Assembly: GCF_003944715.1 (NCBI RefSeq)
Contig: NZ_RWIT01000011.1
Span: 1-64,000, forward strand
DNA length: 64,000 nucleotides
Reading direction: 5' to 3'
DNA from: Hymenobacter rigui
GTDB taxonomy: Bacteria; Bacteroidota; Bacteroidia; Cytophagales; Hymenobacteraceae
Shown here: positions 8,016-15,941 of the stretch, piece by piece
How positions within the stretch are numbered: the stretch's first letter is position 1
Layout: the number at the start of each line of letters is the position of its first letter
Position numbers and translations under genes: made by a program
Notes under the pieces: model-generated
The model's input: the letters and a program-made list of their open reading frames with translations, nothing else
The model's database searches: none
Told to the model about the DNA's origin: nothing

Positions 8016-8149
8016 TGAGCTGTTAGCTGATGGCTGTTAGCTGTGTTGGACGTCATGCAGAGCGCAGCGAAGCATCTTGCGTGCGATGGTATTCAGATTA
8101 CTATGGCAACATCAGCACGCGAGATGCTTCGCTGCGCTCTGCATGACGT
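8016..8149. repeat. Heptad-repeat arm (AGCTGTT units) followed by a near-perfect 35-bp palindrome
   Basis: Positions 8016-8046 are tandem seven-base units related to AGCTGTT and begin four bases from the isomerase start codon. A GAAGCATCT-family palindrome follows (8050-8084 with 8115-8149, one mismatch in 35). No second heptad arm is visible. Together they occupy the gap between the oxidoreductase stop (8167) and the isomerase start. Confidence 0.85.
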
Positions 8150-8166
8150 TCGATCATAAAGGGCGG

Positions 8167-9318
8167 CTAAACAGTAAAATCAGTCCACTTCTGCTCGGAG
8201 CGGCCCGAGGCAATGACGGTTTCGATGAAGGCCATACCCCGCACGCCGTCCTCAATACCGGGGAAATCCCGGGCTTCGGGAGGCGCGGGCTGGCCGGTTT
8301 GCTCGGCCAACAGGGTTAAGGCGAAGTTGCGGTAGAGGTTGGCAAAGGCTTCGAGGTAGCCCTCGGGGTGGCCGGCCGGAATGCGGCTGTTGTGGCGGGC
8401 GGCGGCGCTGAGGTAGCCCGCGCCCGTCCGCCGGATTTCGGTGGGCCGATCCAGCCACTTCACTAACAAGGTATTGGCATCGGCCTGCTGCCAGTCGAGG
8501 CCGCCTTTTTCGCCGTAGAGGCGCAGGCGCAGATTGTTTTCCTCGCCGGCCGCTACCTGAGTAGCCACCAGCACGCCGCTGGCCCCGCCCGTGAGGCGCA
8601 GCAGCACGGCCCCGTCGTCATCGAGCTGGCGGCCGGGCACTACGGTGTTGATGTCGGCGCAGAGCCGGGTAACCTGCCGGCCGCTTACGTATTCGAGCAG
8701 GTTGAAGGCGTGGGTGCCAATGTCGCCCATGGCCCCGGCCACGCCGCTGCTGGCGGGGTCGGTGCGCCAGGCCGCCTGCTTGTTGGCGCCGCCTTCCTCA
8801 AAGTTGCTCAACCAGCCCTGCGGATACTCCACGTACACCTTCCGGATGGTGCCCAGTGCCCCGGATGCAGCCAGGTGGCGGGCTTCCTTGAGCATGGGGT
8901 AGCCGGTATACGTGTGCGTCAGGCAAAGCTTGCGGCCGGTGGTTTCGACTACCTGCTGCAACTCCCGCGCCTCCGCCAGAGAAAACGTCATCGGCTTATC
9001 CAGCACCACATCAAAACCACTTTCCAGGGCCAGCTTGGCCGGCGCAAAGTGCAGGTGGTTGGGCGTGACGATGCTGATAACCTGCACCCGCTCAGCCGCC
9101 GGCCGCCGGGCTTCCTGCTCGATAAGCTCCTGATATGAGCCGTACACTCGCTCGGGGGCCAGGCCGAGTTCCTGCCCGGTGGCTCTCGATATTTCGGGGT
9201 TGCTGCTGAACGCCCCGGCCGTCAGCTTATACAGGCCATCCAGGGCAGCAGCCATGCGGTGCACCGCCCCGATGAACGCGCCCTGCCCGCCGCCAATCAT
9301 GCCCAGTCGTAATTTCAT
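8167..9318 (-). CDS. Gfo/Idh/MocA-family oxidoreductase
   Basis: A 383-residue NAD(P)-dependent sugar dehydrogenase. The Rossmann motif is at the N-terminus (RLGMIGGGQGAFIGAVHR). The conserved dinucleotide/active-site block reads LDKPMTFSLAEARELQ; the family consensus is EKP, so Glu is replaced by Asp. The second-domain region GAMGDIGTHAFNLLEYVSG contains the typical Asp/His pair. There is no signal peptide, so it acts in the cytoplasm. It may oxidise or reduce a keto-sugar at C3, upstream or downstream of the isomerases. Repeat elements flank it on both sides. Confidence 0.88.
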   Translation of the reverse strand: MKLRLGMIGGGQGAFIGAVHRMAAALDGLYKLTAGAFSSNPEISRATGQELGLAPERVYGSYQELIEQEARRPAAERVQVISIVTPNHLHFAPAKLALESGFDVVLDKPMTFSLAEARELQQVVETTGRKLCLTHTYTGYPMLKEARHLAASGALGTIRKVYVEYPQGWLSNFEEGGANKQAAWRTDPASSGVAGAMGDIGTHAFNLLEYVSGRQVTRLCADINTVVPGRQLDDDGAVLLRLTGGASGVLVATQVAAGEENNLRLRLYGEKGGLDWQQADANTLLVKWLDRPTEIRRTGAGYLSAAARHNSRIPAGHPEGYLEAFANLYRNFALTLLAEQTGQPAPPEARDFPGIEDGVRGMAFIETVIASGRSEQKWTDFTV

Positions 9319-9434
9319 TCAGTTGCTTTTCAGTTTCTAGTTGTCAGTTGCTGGTTGTTCGCTGTCAGTTGCTGGTTGCTTGTTGATGATTTGGAATACA
9401 GATCTGACAACTAGCAACTAACAACTAACAACTC
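9319..9434. repeat. Inverted pair of heptad arrays (TTGTYAG/TTGCTGG units)
   Basis: Left array 9320-9386 reads as TTG-starting seven-base units (TTGTCAG, TTGCTGG). The right array 9402-9434 is the same type on the other strand (CTAACAACTAACAACT). A ~15-base spacer separates them. The right array ends ...AACTCA, and its last three bases (9433-9435) are the TGA stop of the next gene. The element fills the whole intercistronic gap. Confidence 0.85.
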
Positions 9435-10047
9435 ATGTGGTGGCCCAGGCCCGGTCGCCTTTTTTGTAGGGTACGCAGCCGTCGTACTTGCCGGGAACGG
9501 GCAGGTAGCGCAGGGCTTTGGTGGCACCCACTTCGGAGGTGAAGTAGCCCAGCAGCGTGAGCTCCTTGATCATGCGGAAGTAGTGGTTGGGCTGCTCCGG
9601 GGTTTTGGTTTTGGCGTAATTTTTCTGCTCCGCGTCCAGGGCCGTGAGCAGGGCCGTGCGCTGGTCGGCATCCAACTCCATAAAGCCTTTGCTGTACTTC
9701 TGTTTGGCGGCAGCTTCCAGCTTGGTCAGGCCCTGCGTGAAAATCTGCTGGTCCTCGGGCTTGTAACAGTCGCGCACCATCACGGCCATAAAGCCACCCA
9801 CGTCGGCCGCCTTGGCTCCCGGTGATTTGGTGGGGGGCAGAATGGTGTCACCCACCTCGTTCAGGTAGGCCACCTGCTCGGCATTCAGCACGGCGGGCAG
9901 CTCCTTCGGAATGGTGGCCGTAGGTTGTTTGGCCTTCGTTTTTTCCTCGCTGGGGGAGGAACAGCTGGTCAGGAAATAGTCGCCCCCGATAACGACTCCG
10001 CCCATCAGCAGAGCTACGCGGGCCAGGGCATCACGTCGGTTCATCAT
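9433..10047 (-). CDS. Gluconate 2-dehydrogenase subunit 3-family protein (Tat chaperone subunit of FAD dehydrogenase)
   Basis: A 204-residue protein with a Tat leader (MMNRRDALARVALLMGG) and a nearby Cys (FLTSCSS), then a linker and the helical Gluconate_2-dh3 domain: LNEVGDTILPPTKSPGAKAADVGGFM, and the C-terminal block GYFTSEVGATKALRYLPVPG. In bacterial FAD-dependent glucose and glucoside dehydrogenases this small subunit carries the Tat signal and escorts the catalytic GMC subunit across the membrane. Here it is 12 bases upstream of nothing else but directly downstream of the GMC gene, exactly that pairing. The stop codon is formed at the edge of the adjacent repeat. Confidence 0.9.
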   Translation of the reverse strand: MMNRRDALARVALLMGGVVIGGDYFLTSCSSPSEEKTKAKQPTATIPKELPAVLNAEQVAYLNEVGDTILPPTKSPGAKAADVGGFMAVMVRDCYKPEDQQIFTQGLTKLEAAAKQKYSKGFMELDADQRTALLTALDAEQKNYAKTKTPEQPNHYFRMIKELTLLGYFTSEVGATKALRYLPVPGKYDGCVPYKKGDRAWATT

Positions 10048-10059
10048 CGTTGGTAGGGG

Positions 10060-11736
10060 TTAGATGTTCTGTTTTTTCAACTCACCCACGGCGTGGTCCA
10101 CGGCGCGGGCCGTGAGGGCCAGATAGGTAAGAGAGGGGTTCTGGCAGGCGGCGGAGGTCATGCAGGCCCCGTCGGTTACGTACACGTTGGGAGCGTCCCA
10201 CACCTGGTTGTGCTGGTTGAGCACCGAGGTTTTGGGGTCGCGGCCCATGCGGGCGGTGCCCATTTCGTGAATGCCGCCGCCCAGGGTGTAGCCGTTGTTG
10301 TAGGTTTTCACGTTTTTCAGCCCCGCTTTTTCCAGCATCTCCTGGGCATCGTTCATCATATCGATGCGCATTTTCTGCTCGTTGTCCCGGATGGTGGCGT
10401 CGATGGCCAGCACGGGCAGGCCCCACTTGTCCTTGGTGGTTTTATCGAGGTAGGCGCGGTTATCGTGGTAGGGTAGGGTTTCGCCGAAGCCGGTGAGGCC
10501 CATTGTCCAGTCGCCGGGCTCGGTGAGGGCGTCCTTGAAGTCGCCCCCGATGCTGAGCTCGGCCACGTCGCGGCCCCAGCCTTCCCGGCCGGCTCCGCCC
10601 TGGTAGCCGAAGCCGCGCAGGTACTCGCGCTTATCCCCAAACAGGTTGCGGTAGCGGGGCACGTAAATGCCGTTGGCGCGGCGGCCGTAGGTGTATTTGT
10701 CCTCGTAACCGGGCATTTCGCCGTGGGCCCCCACCCGGAAGTGGTGGTCCATCAGGTTGTGGCCCAGCTCGCCGCTGCTGCTGCCCAGGCCCTCGGGCCA
10801 CACGTCGGTAGCCGAGTTCATCAGCACCCAGGCCGAGTTCAAGGCCGAGGCGTTCAGGAACACGATTTTGGCGAAATATTCGTACGTCTGGTTGGTTTCG
10901 GCGTCCAGCACTTCCACGCCCTTGGCCCGCTTGGTATCCTTGTCGTAAAGGATTTTGGTAACAATAGAAAACGGCCGCAGCGTGAGGTTACCCGTGGCCA
11001 TAGCCGCCGGCAACGAGGCCGACTGCGTGCTGAAGTAGGCCCCAAACGGGCAGCCCAGCCAGCACTTGTTGCGGTACTGGCAGTTCACACGGTTGTTGTG
11101 GGGCCGGGTGATGTTGGCCGTGCGGCCAATGACCATGTGCCGGTCCTTGAAGTTTTTGCGGATGCGGGCGGCCACGTCCTTCTCCACGCAGTTCATCTCC
11201 ATGGGCGGCATAAATTCGCCGTCCGGGAGCTGGGGCAGGCCGTCCCGGTTGCCGCTGATGCCCGCAAACTTCTCGGCGTGGCTGTACCAAGGGGCCAGGT
11301 CTTTGTAGCGGATGGGCCAGTCCACGGCAATGCCATCTTTGGCGTTGGCCTCAAAGTCGTACTCGCTCCAGCGGTAGCTCTGCCGGCCCCACATTAGGGA
11401 GCGGCCGCCCACCTGGTAGCCCCGGAACCAGTCGAAGGGCTTTACCTCCACGTAGGGGCTTTCCTTTTCCTTCACCCAGAAATCCAGGTTGCTCTCGTTC
11501 AGGGTATAGTCGCGGCTCAAGACCGGATAATCCTTAATCATCTGTTGGGTTTTGCCGCCCCGGTGAGCAAACTCCCAGGGAGCTTTATTGGCATTCACGT
11601 AGTCTTTGATGTGCTCTACGTTGCGGCCCCGCTCCAGCATGATGGTTTTCAGGCCTTTCTCGGTCAGCTCCTTGGCCGCCATGCCGCCCGAAATGCCGGA
11701 CCCGATGACGATGGCATCATAGGTATTCTTTTCCAT
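10060..11736 (-). CDS. GMC-family FAD dehydrogenase, catalytic subunit (glucoside 3-dehydrogenase type)
   Basis: A 558-residue flavoprotein. The FAD-binding Rossmann motif is GSGISGGMAAKEL near residue 12, with the GMC element GYQVGGRSLMWGRQSYRW. The C-terminal catalytic segment GGGIHEMGTARMGRDP and final NPSLTYLALTARA are typical of gluconate/glucose dehydrogenase flavoproteins. A cysteine cluster, NCQYRNKCWLGCPFGA, supplies three Cys in the place where FAD glucose dehydrogenases bind a [3Fe-4S] cluster. There is no own signal peptide; export is probably by the Tat-tagged subunit encoded 12 bases downstream. Predicted role: oxidise a sugar or glycoside (perhaps at C3) in the periplasm and pass electrons to cytochrome c. 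Confidence 0.9.
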   Translation of the reverse strand: MEKNTYDAIVIGSGISGGMAAKELTEKGLKTIMLERGRNVEHIKDYVNANKAPWEFAHRGGKTQQMIKDYPVLSRDYTLNESNLDFWVKEKESPYVEVKPFDWFRGYQVGGRSLMWGRQSYRWSEYDFEANAKDGIAVDWPIRYKDLAPWYSHAEKFAGISGNRDGLPQLPDGEFMPPMEMNCVEKDVAARIRKNFKDRHMVIGRTANITRPHNNRVNCQYRNKCWLGCPFGAYFSTQSASLPAAMATGNLTLRPFSIVTKILYDKDTKRAKGVEVLDAETNQTYEYFAKIVFLNASALNSAWVLMNSATDVWPEGLGSSSGELGHNLMDHHFRVGAHGEMPGYEDKYTYGRRANGIYVPRYRNLFGDKREYLRGFGYQGGAGREGWGRDVAELSIGGDFKDALTEPGDWTMGLTGFGETLPYHDNRAYLDKTTKDKWGLPVLAIDATIRDNEQKMRIDMMNDAQEMLEKAGLKNVKTYNNGYTLGGGIHEMGTARMGRDPKTSVLNQHNQVWDAPNVYVTDGACMTSAACQNPSLTYLALTARAVDHAVGELKKQNI

Positions 11737-11746
11737 GTCGAAAAAA

Positions 11747-11842
11747 AGTTTCTGGTTTCTGGTTGCTTGTTTCTGGTTAGTAGTGCGGTCTTGTCAGGCT
11801 TAGTTAAACAACTAGAAACCAGGAACAAGCAACTAGAAACTA
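11747..11842. repeat. Inverted pair of heptad arrays (TTTCTGG/TTGCTTG units)
   Basis: The left array (11748-11784) repeats GTTTCTG-like seven-base units. The right array (11810-11841) has the complementary word CTAGAAACCAGGAACAAGCA. A ~25-base spacer lies between them. It fills the gap between the isomerase stop (TAG at 11842-11840, within the right array edge) and the GMC start (11736). Confidence 0.85.
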
Positions 11843-12724
11843 TACCAGGTTGCGCTTGATGTGGGTAATGCTCTGCTGAATGCTGTCGAAGGGCGAACCG
11901 GGTGTCTGGTCCTGCTCCACGAAGAAGTATTTCATGCCCGCCAGCTTGGCCTGGGCGAAAATGCGCTTGAAGTCGATGCTGCCGTTGCCCACTTCCGTGA
12001 AGCCGTGCTGGGGCGTCTTGTCCATATCCTTCACGTGCCAGAGCGGGAAGCGGCCGGGGTTCTTTTTAAAGAGGGCCACCGGGTCGTGGCCGGCTTTGGT
12101 GGCCCAATACAGGTCCAACTCCATCTGCACCAGGTTTTTGTCGGTTTCCGTGAGCAGGATATCGTAGGGCAGCTTCCCGTTCTGGGCCGCAAACTCGAAG
12201 TCGTGGTTGTGGTAGGCCATTTGGATGCCGGCCTTCTTGCACCGCTCACCGGCTTTGTTCAGGCGCTCAGCTAGCAGCTTGTAGTGGTCCAGGTTGCCGC
12301 GCTCCGAATCCAGTAAGTAAGCGCACACCATATACTTGATGCCCACCTGGGCGGCGTCGTCCACGGCTTTGTCCCAGCCGTGTAGGATGGTGCCCTGGGT
12401 GGCCTGGCCGTTGTTTTCCTGTTCTCCCAGCAGGTAGTGGCTGCTGGGCATCATCAGCCCGTTCTGCTTCAGCACCTTGGCAAAAGCGGCCGGCTCCATG
12501 CCGTAGAACTTCTGGTTGCCGGTGTAGGTAGCACCTTCCACCGAGTTGTAGCCCAGCTTGGCTACGCGGGCCAGCGCGGCGGCCGGGTCCTGCTGCATGG
12601 CGTCGCGCACGGTGTACAGCTGCAGGCCAATGGTAGCAGGCGACTTCGCCAGCAGGGACGGGGCCGTCAGCACACCTGCCGAGAGCAGGGCGGCGGACTT
12701 TACAAAGGCACGACGAGAAGTCAT
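11840..12724 (-). CDS. Tat-exported sugar phosphate isomerase/epimerase
   Basis: A 294-residue AP-endonuclease-2-type barrel protein and the first gene of the operon. The leader MTSRRAFVKSAALLSAGVL has a twin-Arg motif. The barrel follows: IGLQLYTVRDAMQQDP at the N-terminus, MAYHNHDFEF (metal ligands), VQMELDLYWATKAGHDPV, FPLWHVKDMD, and the end KYFFVEQDQTPGSPF. The last is characteristic of the subgroup often found with Gfo/Idh/MocA and DUF1080 proteins. It probably acts on a keto-sugar intermediate in the periplasm. A 200-base AT-rich gap upstream separates it from the hybrid regulator and should hold the operon promoter. Confidence 0.87.
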   Translation of the reverse strand: MTSRRAFVKSAALLSAGVLTAPSLLAKSPATIGLQLYTVRDAMQQDPAAALARVAKLGYNSVEGATYTGNQKFYGMEPAAFAKVLKQNGLMMPSSHYLLGEQENNGQATQGTILHGWDKAVDDAAQVGIKYMVCAYLLDSERGNLDHYKLLAERLNKAGERCKKAGIQMAYHNHDFEFAAQNGKLPYDILLTETDKNLVQMELDLYWATKAGHDPVALFKKNPGRFPLWHVKDMDKTPQHGFTEVGNGSIDFKRIFAQAKLAGMKYFFVEQDQTPGSPFDSIQQSITHIKRNLV

Positions 12725-12926
12725 AGAGCAAATAAGAGTAGGAGAAAGGATGGGGTGACTCCGTAAAGATTCAGCACCCAGTTTCCCCGCTTATGCTCAA
12801 ATCGTGCAGGTTAGGTTTTATTTGATAAAAATATGTAAAATAATGAAATTCAATATTTTATAATGAAAATAAATCGAAAGGAGGTGCATTTTCGTGTGTG
12901 ATGTAAGCGTTCTGTGCACAATTATT

Positions 12927-15758
12927 TCAACTAACCCCGGTCTGATGGCGGGTGCGGAACTCGGATGGAGCTACGCCGTAGCGTGCTTTGAAGCTGGTAG
13001 AGAAATAGGAGTGCGAAGCGTACCCCACCTCATAGGCTACGGCCGTCACGCTCAGCGAGTCGTCGCGCAGCAGCTCACAGGCTTTCTGTAGCCGCACGCT
13101 CTGAATGAAGTCGGTGATGCTGGTGCCGAGTACGGCTTTTACTTTCCGATAGAGCTGCATGCGCGAGAATCCCAGCGCGTGGGCCAGCTCCTCCACCGTC
13201 AGGTCGGTGCGGGTAAGGTCGGCTTCCACCTGCGCGGTGAGTGCCTGAATAAAGGACTGGTCAGGGTGGGGCGCGGCGGTGGGTTCCGGCAGGGTCAGCA
13301 GCTGCCGGCTCAGGTGCTCCCGCTGCCGGGCCCGGTTGGCCAGCAGGGTGCGCACACTTTCCAGCAGAAAGGCCGGATTGAAGGGCTTGGTCAGATACAC
13401 ATCGGCCCCGGCCTGCACGCCCTCTACCTGCTGCTCGGGGGCGTTGCGGGCCGTGAGCATGATAACGGGGATGTGGGAAGTACGCCAGTCGGCGCGGAGC
13501 CGGGCCACTACTTCCAGCCCGCTCAGGCCCGGCATCATCACGTCGCACACTATCAGGTCCGGAATCAGATCGGTGGCCAGTTGCAACCCGGTCTTGCCAT
13601 CGGCGGCCGACTGCACCCGGAAGGAGGGTCGGAGCTTGCGGGCCACAAACTCATTCACATCAGTATTGTCTTCGATGACCAGCACCAGCGCCTCCGCCTC
13701 CGAGGCCGGGCCCTCGGCGTCGCCGGCCGGCAACACCAATGGCTCATCTAGGGAAAACGCCTGTAGCGGGGCCGCATCAGTGGCGCGCAGCTCCGTGGGC
13801 AGCTCCCGGGGCAGCGTTACGGTGAAGGTGCTGCCCTGGCCCACCTGGCTGCTGAACGTGAGCTGGCCCTGATGGAGCCGCACCAGGCCCTGAGCCAAAG
13901 CCAGCCCCATACCGGAACCCTTGCCCGTGGCCGGCTGCTCGCCCTGGTAAAACCACTCGAAAATGTGCGGGCTGTCCTGGGCCCGGATGCCGCGGCCGGT
14001 ATCGGTTACCTGCACCTGTACGGCGCGGCCTTCCTCGGCGGGCTGCACACGTACGGTAATCCGGCCGCCGCCGGGGGTGTATTTGAGGGCGTTGGACAGC
14101 AGGTTGAAAAAGACCTTATCCAGGACGTTGCGGTCAATCCAGGCCGGTAGCGCGGGCTCAGGTGCTGCAAACGTCAGGGCTACCTGCTGCACCCGGGCGG
14201 CCGGCTCAAAGGTTTCTACCAGCTCCCGCACAAAGGCCACCACGTCTTCCTGGTGGGCCTGCACGGCCATCTTGCCCACTTCAATCTTGCGGAAGTCCAG
14301 CAGTTGATTGACCAGCTGCAGCAGGCGCTGGGTATTGCGCCGGATCAGGCCCAGGTCGTGGCGCTGGGTGGGCTGCAGGGTGGCACTGTTGTGGCCGGTC
14401 AGCATTTCCTCCACCGGGCCCATAATCAGGGTGAGCGGGGTGCGCAGCTCGTGGGAGAAGTTGGTGAAGAACCGTAGCTTGGCTTCGGTTTCGCGCCGGG
14501 CCTGCTCGGCCAGGTCCGCAATCTGATTGCGCTGGGCCCGTATTTCTTCGTTCTGAGTGCTGAGCTGGCGGTTAATGGCGTCGTTGGCCGCATTCTGCCG
14601 TACCAGCTCCTGGTTGATGGCGTCGTTGGCCTTATTCTGCCGGGCCAGTTCCCGGTTAATGCGGCGGTTGTTACGGGCCGCCCGCCAGGCACTGGCCCCC
14701 AGTCCCACCGCCGCCAGCAGCGAAACCGCCAATCCATACAGCACGGTGCGCTGACTGGCGTACGTAGCCTGCAGCGTGCGTAGTAGCAACTGCTGCTGCT
14801 CAATGCCTTCCTGCTGACTAGTCAGCTTGGCGGCCTGCTGTTGCAACGTCAGCGCGTTGGTGGAATCGATGACAATGGTACCCAGGATATTTTCCCGCTC
14901 GTATGCCTGGTGATGCAGAATCCGAAGGGCTACGCGAATGGCCTCCTCGCCGCCGGGCGAGTAGAACAGGGAGGCGGTGCTGCGGCCCTGCTGCACCATT
15001 TCCAGCCCGTTGCCTTTGCCAGCCAGGCCGTCTACCCCGATAATGCGGATATCCGGCCGGCCCAGCTTCCGGCACACTTCGTACACACCCTGCGCCATCA
15101 GGTCGCTGTGGGCAAAAACCAACCGGGTTTCCGGGTTCTCCCGCAGCAGCTTTGTCAGGGCCGGCTGGAGGGAGGTCGAGCCCCAGTCGCCCACAATGGT
15201 GCCTGCTACGCGTATGTGTGGAAACGCCTTCAAGGCCTGTACAAATCCCTGGTGTCGCTCGTTTGCAACCAACGACGGAGTACCCGTTATTTCTATCACC
15301 TGGCCGTGCTGGCGAAGTAGTTGGGCGGCATAGCGGGCCGCCGAAGCCCCGGCTCCGGTATTGTCGCCGCCCACGTACGCGGCATAATGGGGCGAGGTGG
15401 TTCTGTGGTCGAGCAGAATCACGGGTACCCCGCGGCGGTAGGCTTCCTCAATGGCCGGCGACAACGCATGCTCCTCATTGGGGGCCACAATCAATACTTC
15501 CGCGCCGGCTTGCAGCAAATCATGAATCTGCTGCTGCTGGCGTAGGCTGTTGCTTTGCGCATCACGGGTCAATAGCTGAATTTCCGGATGAAAGGAAAGC
15601 TCCCGCTTCATGCCCGCCAGCATCGCCTGCCGCCAGTCGCCGGAACTCACACTTTGCGAGAAACCAATGCGGTAGGTGGGTGGCGCGGGGGCTACCGTGC
15701 AGGCTGGCAGTAGCCCCAGTAACCCCAACGACAACAAGATGTGGTGCTTCTTACGCAA
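12927..15758 (-). CDS. Hybrid two-component regulator: periplasmic sugar-binding sensor, histidine kinase, receiver, AraC output
   Basis: A 943-residue one-protein signalling system (start TTG; no better ATG). Order: signal or lipoprotein-like leader (LLPAC); a LacI/RbsB-type periplasmic binding domain (IGFSQSVSSGDWRQAMLAGMK ... IIGVDGLAGKGNGLEM) to about residue 310; one membrane helix near 340-360; a coiled linker with repeated QN-x-ANDAIN units; HisKA with His436 in NFSHELRTPLT; HATPase; receiver with Asp739 in IVCDVMMPG; and an AraC helix-turn-helix ending GVAPSEFR. Such proteins bind a sugar and activate an adjacent catabolic operon. It is immediately upstream of, and co-oriented with, the sugar-oxidation genes, so it is their probable activator. 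Confidence 0.93.
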   Translation of the reverse strand: MRKKHHILLSLGLLGLLPACTVAPAPPTYRIGFSQSVSSGDWRQAMLAGMKRELSFHPEIQLLTRDAQSNSLRQQQQIHDLLQAGAEVLIVAPNEEHALSPAIEEAYRRGVPVILLDHRTTSPHYAAYVGGDNTGAGASAARYAAQLLRQHGQVIEITGTPSLVANERHQGFVQALKAFPHIRVAGTIVGDWGSTSLQPALTKLLRENPETRLVFAHSDLMAQGVYEVCRKLGRPDIRIIGVDGLAGKGNGLEMVQQGRSTASLFYSPGGEEAIRVALRILHHQAYERENILGTIVIDSTNALTLQQQAAKLTSQQEGIEQQQLLLRTLQATYASQRTVLYGLAVSLLAAVGLGASAWRAARNNRRINRELARQNKANDAINQELVRQNAANDAINRQLSTQNEEIRAQRNQIADLAEQARRETEAKLRFFTNFSHELRTPLTLIMGPVEEMLTGHNSATLQPTQRHDLGLIRRNTQRLLQLVNQLLDFRKIEVGKMAVQAHQEDVVAFVRELVETFEPAARVQQVALTFAAPEPALPAWIDRNVLDKVFFNLLSNALKYTPGGGRITVRVQPAEEGRAVQVQVTDTGRGIRAQDSPHIFEWFYQGEQPATGKGSGMGLALAQGLVRLHQGQLTFSSQVGQGSTFTVTLPRELPTELRATDAAPLQAFSLDEPLVLPAGDAEGPASEAEALVLVIEDNTDVNEFVARKLRPSFRVQSAADGKTGLQLATDLIPDLIVCDVMMPGLSGLEVVARLRADWRTSHIPVIMLTARNAPEQQVEGVQAGADVYLTKPFNPAFLLESVRTLLANRARQREHLSRQLLTLPEPTAAPHPDQSFIQALTAQVEADLTRTDLTVEELAHALGFSRMQLYRKVKAVLGTSITDFIQSVRLQKACELLRDDSLSVTAVAYEVGYASHSYFSTSFKARYGVAPSEFRTRHQTGVS

Positions 15759-15941
15759 GGCCAGGCAGGTTAGGAGTTCTTACAATAGGGAGCTTCACCG
15801 TGCCGGGCTTGCGGCATGTCTGGCAGCTACTCTGCCGCCATCCGCTTAGGCTTCCGGAAAAGGAGCGGCATATGCAGCACACGTCTTCCGCCGTGGCACG
15901 CACTGGCAGCAGCCCACACCCCGCCGGCATGGACTACCAAG

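Noticed and set aside
9319..9434. CRISPR array
   Set aside because: The repeat units are about 7 nt and directly contiguous, without unique spacers of regular length, and the two arrays are inverted. No cas gene is in the window.
12725..12926. A specific -33/-7 promoter for the sugar operon
   Set aside because: The region is AT-rich and must contain the promoter, but no minus-strand TAnnTTTG with a correctly spaced -33 box could be fixed by eye.
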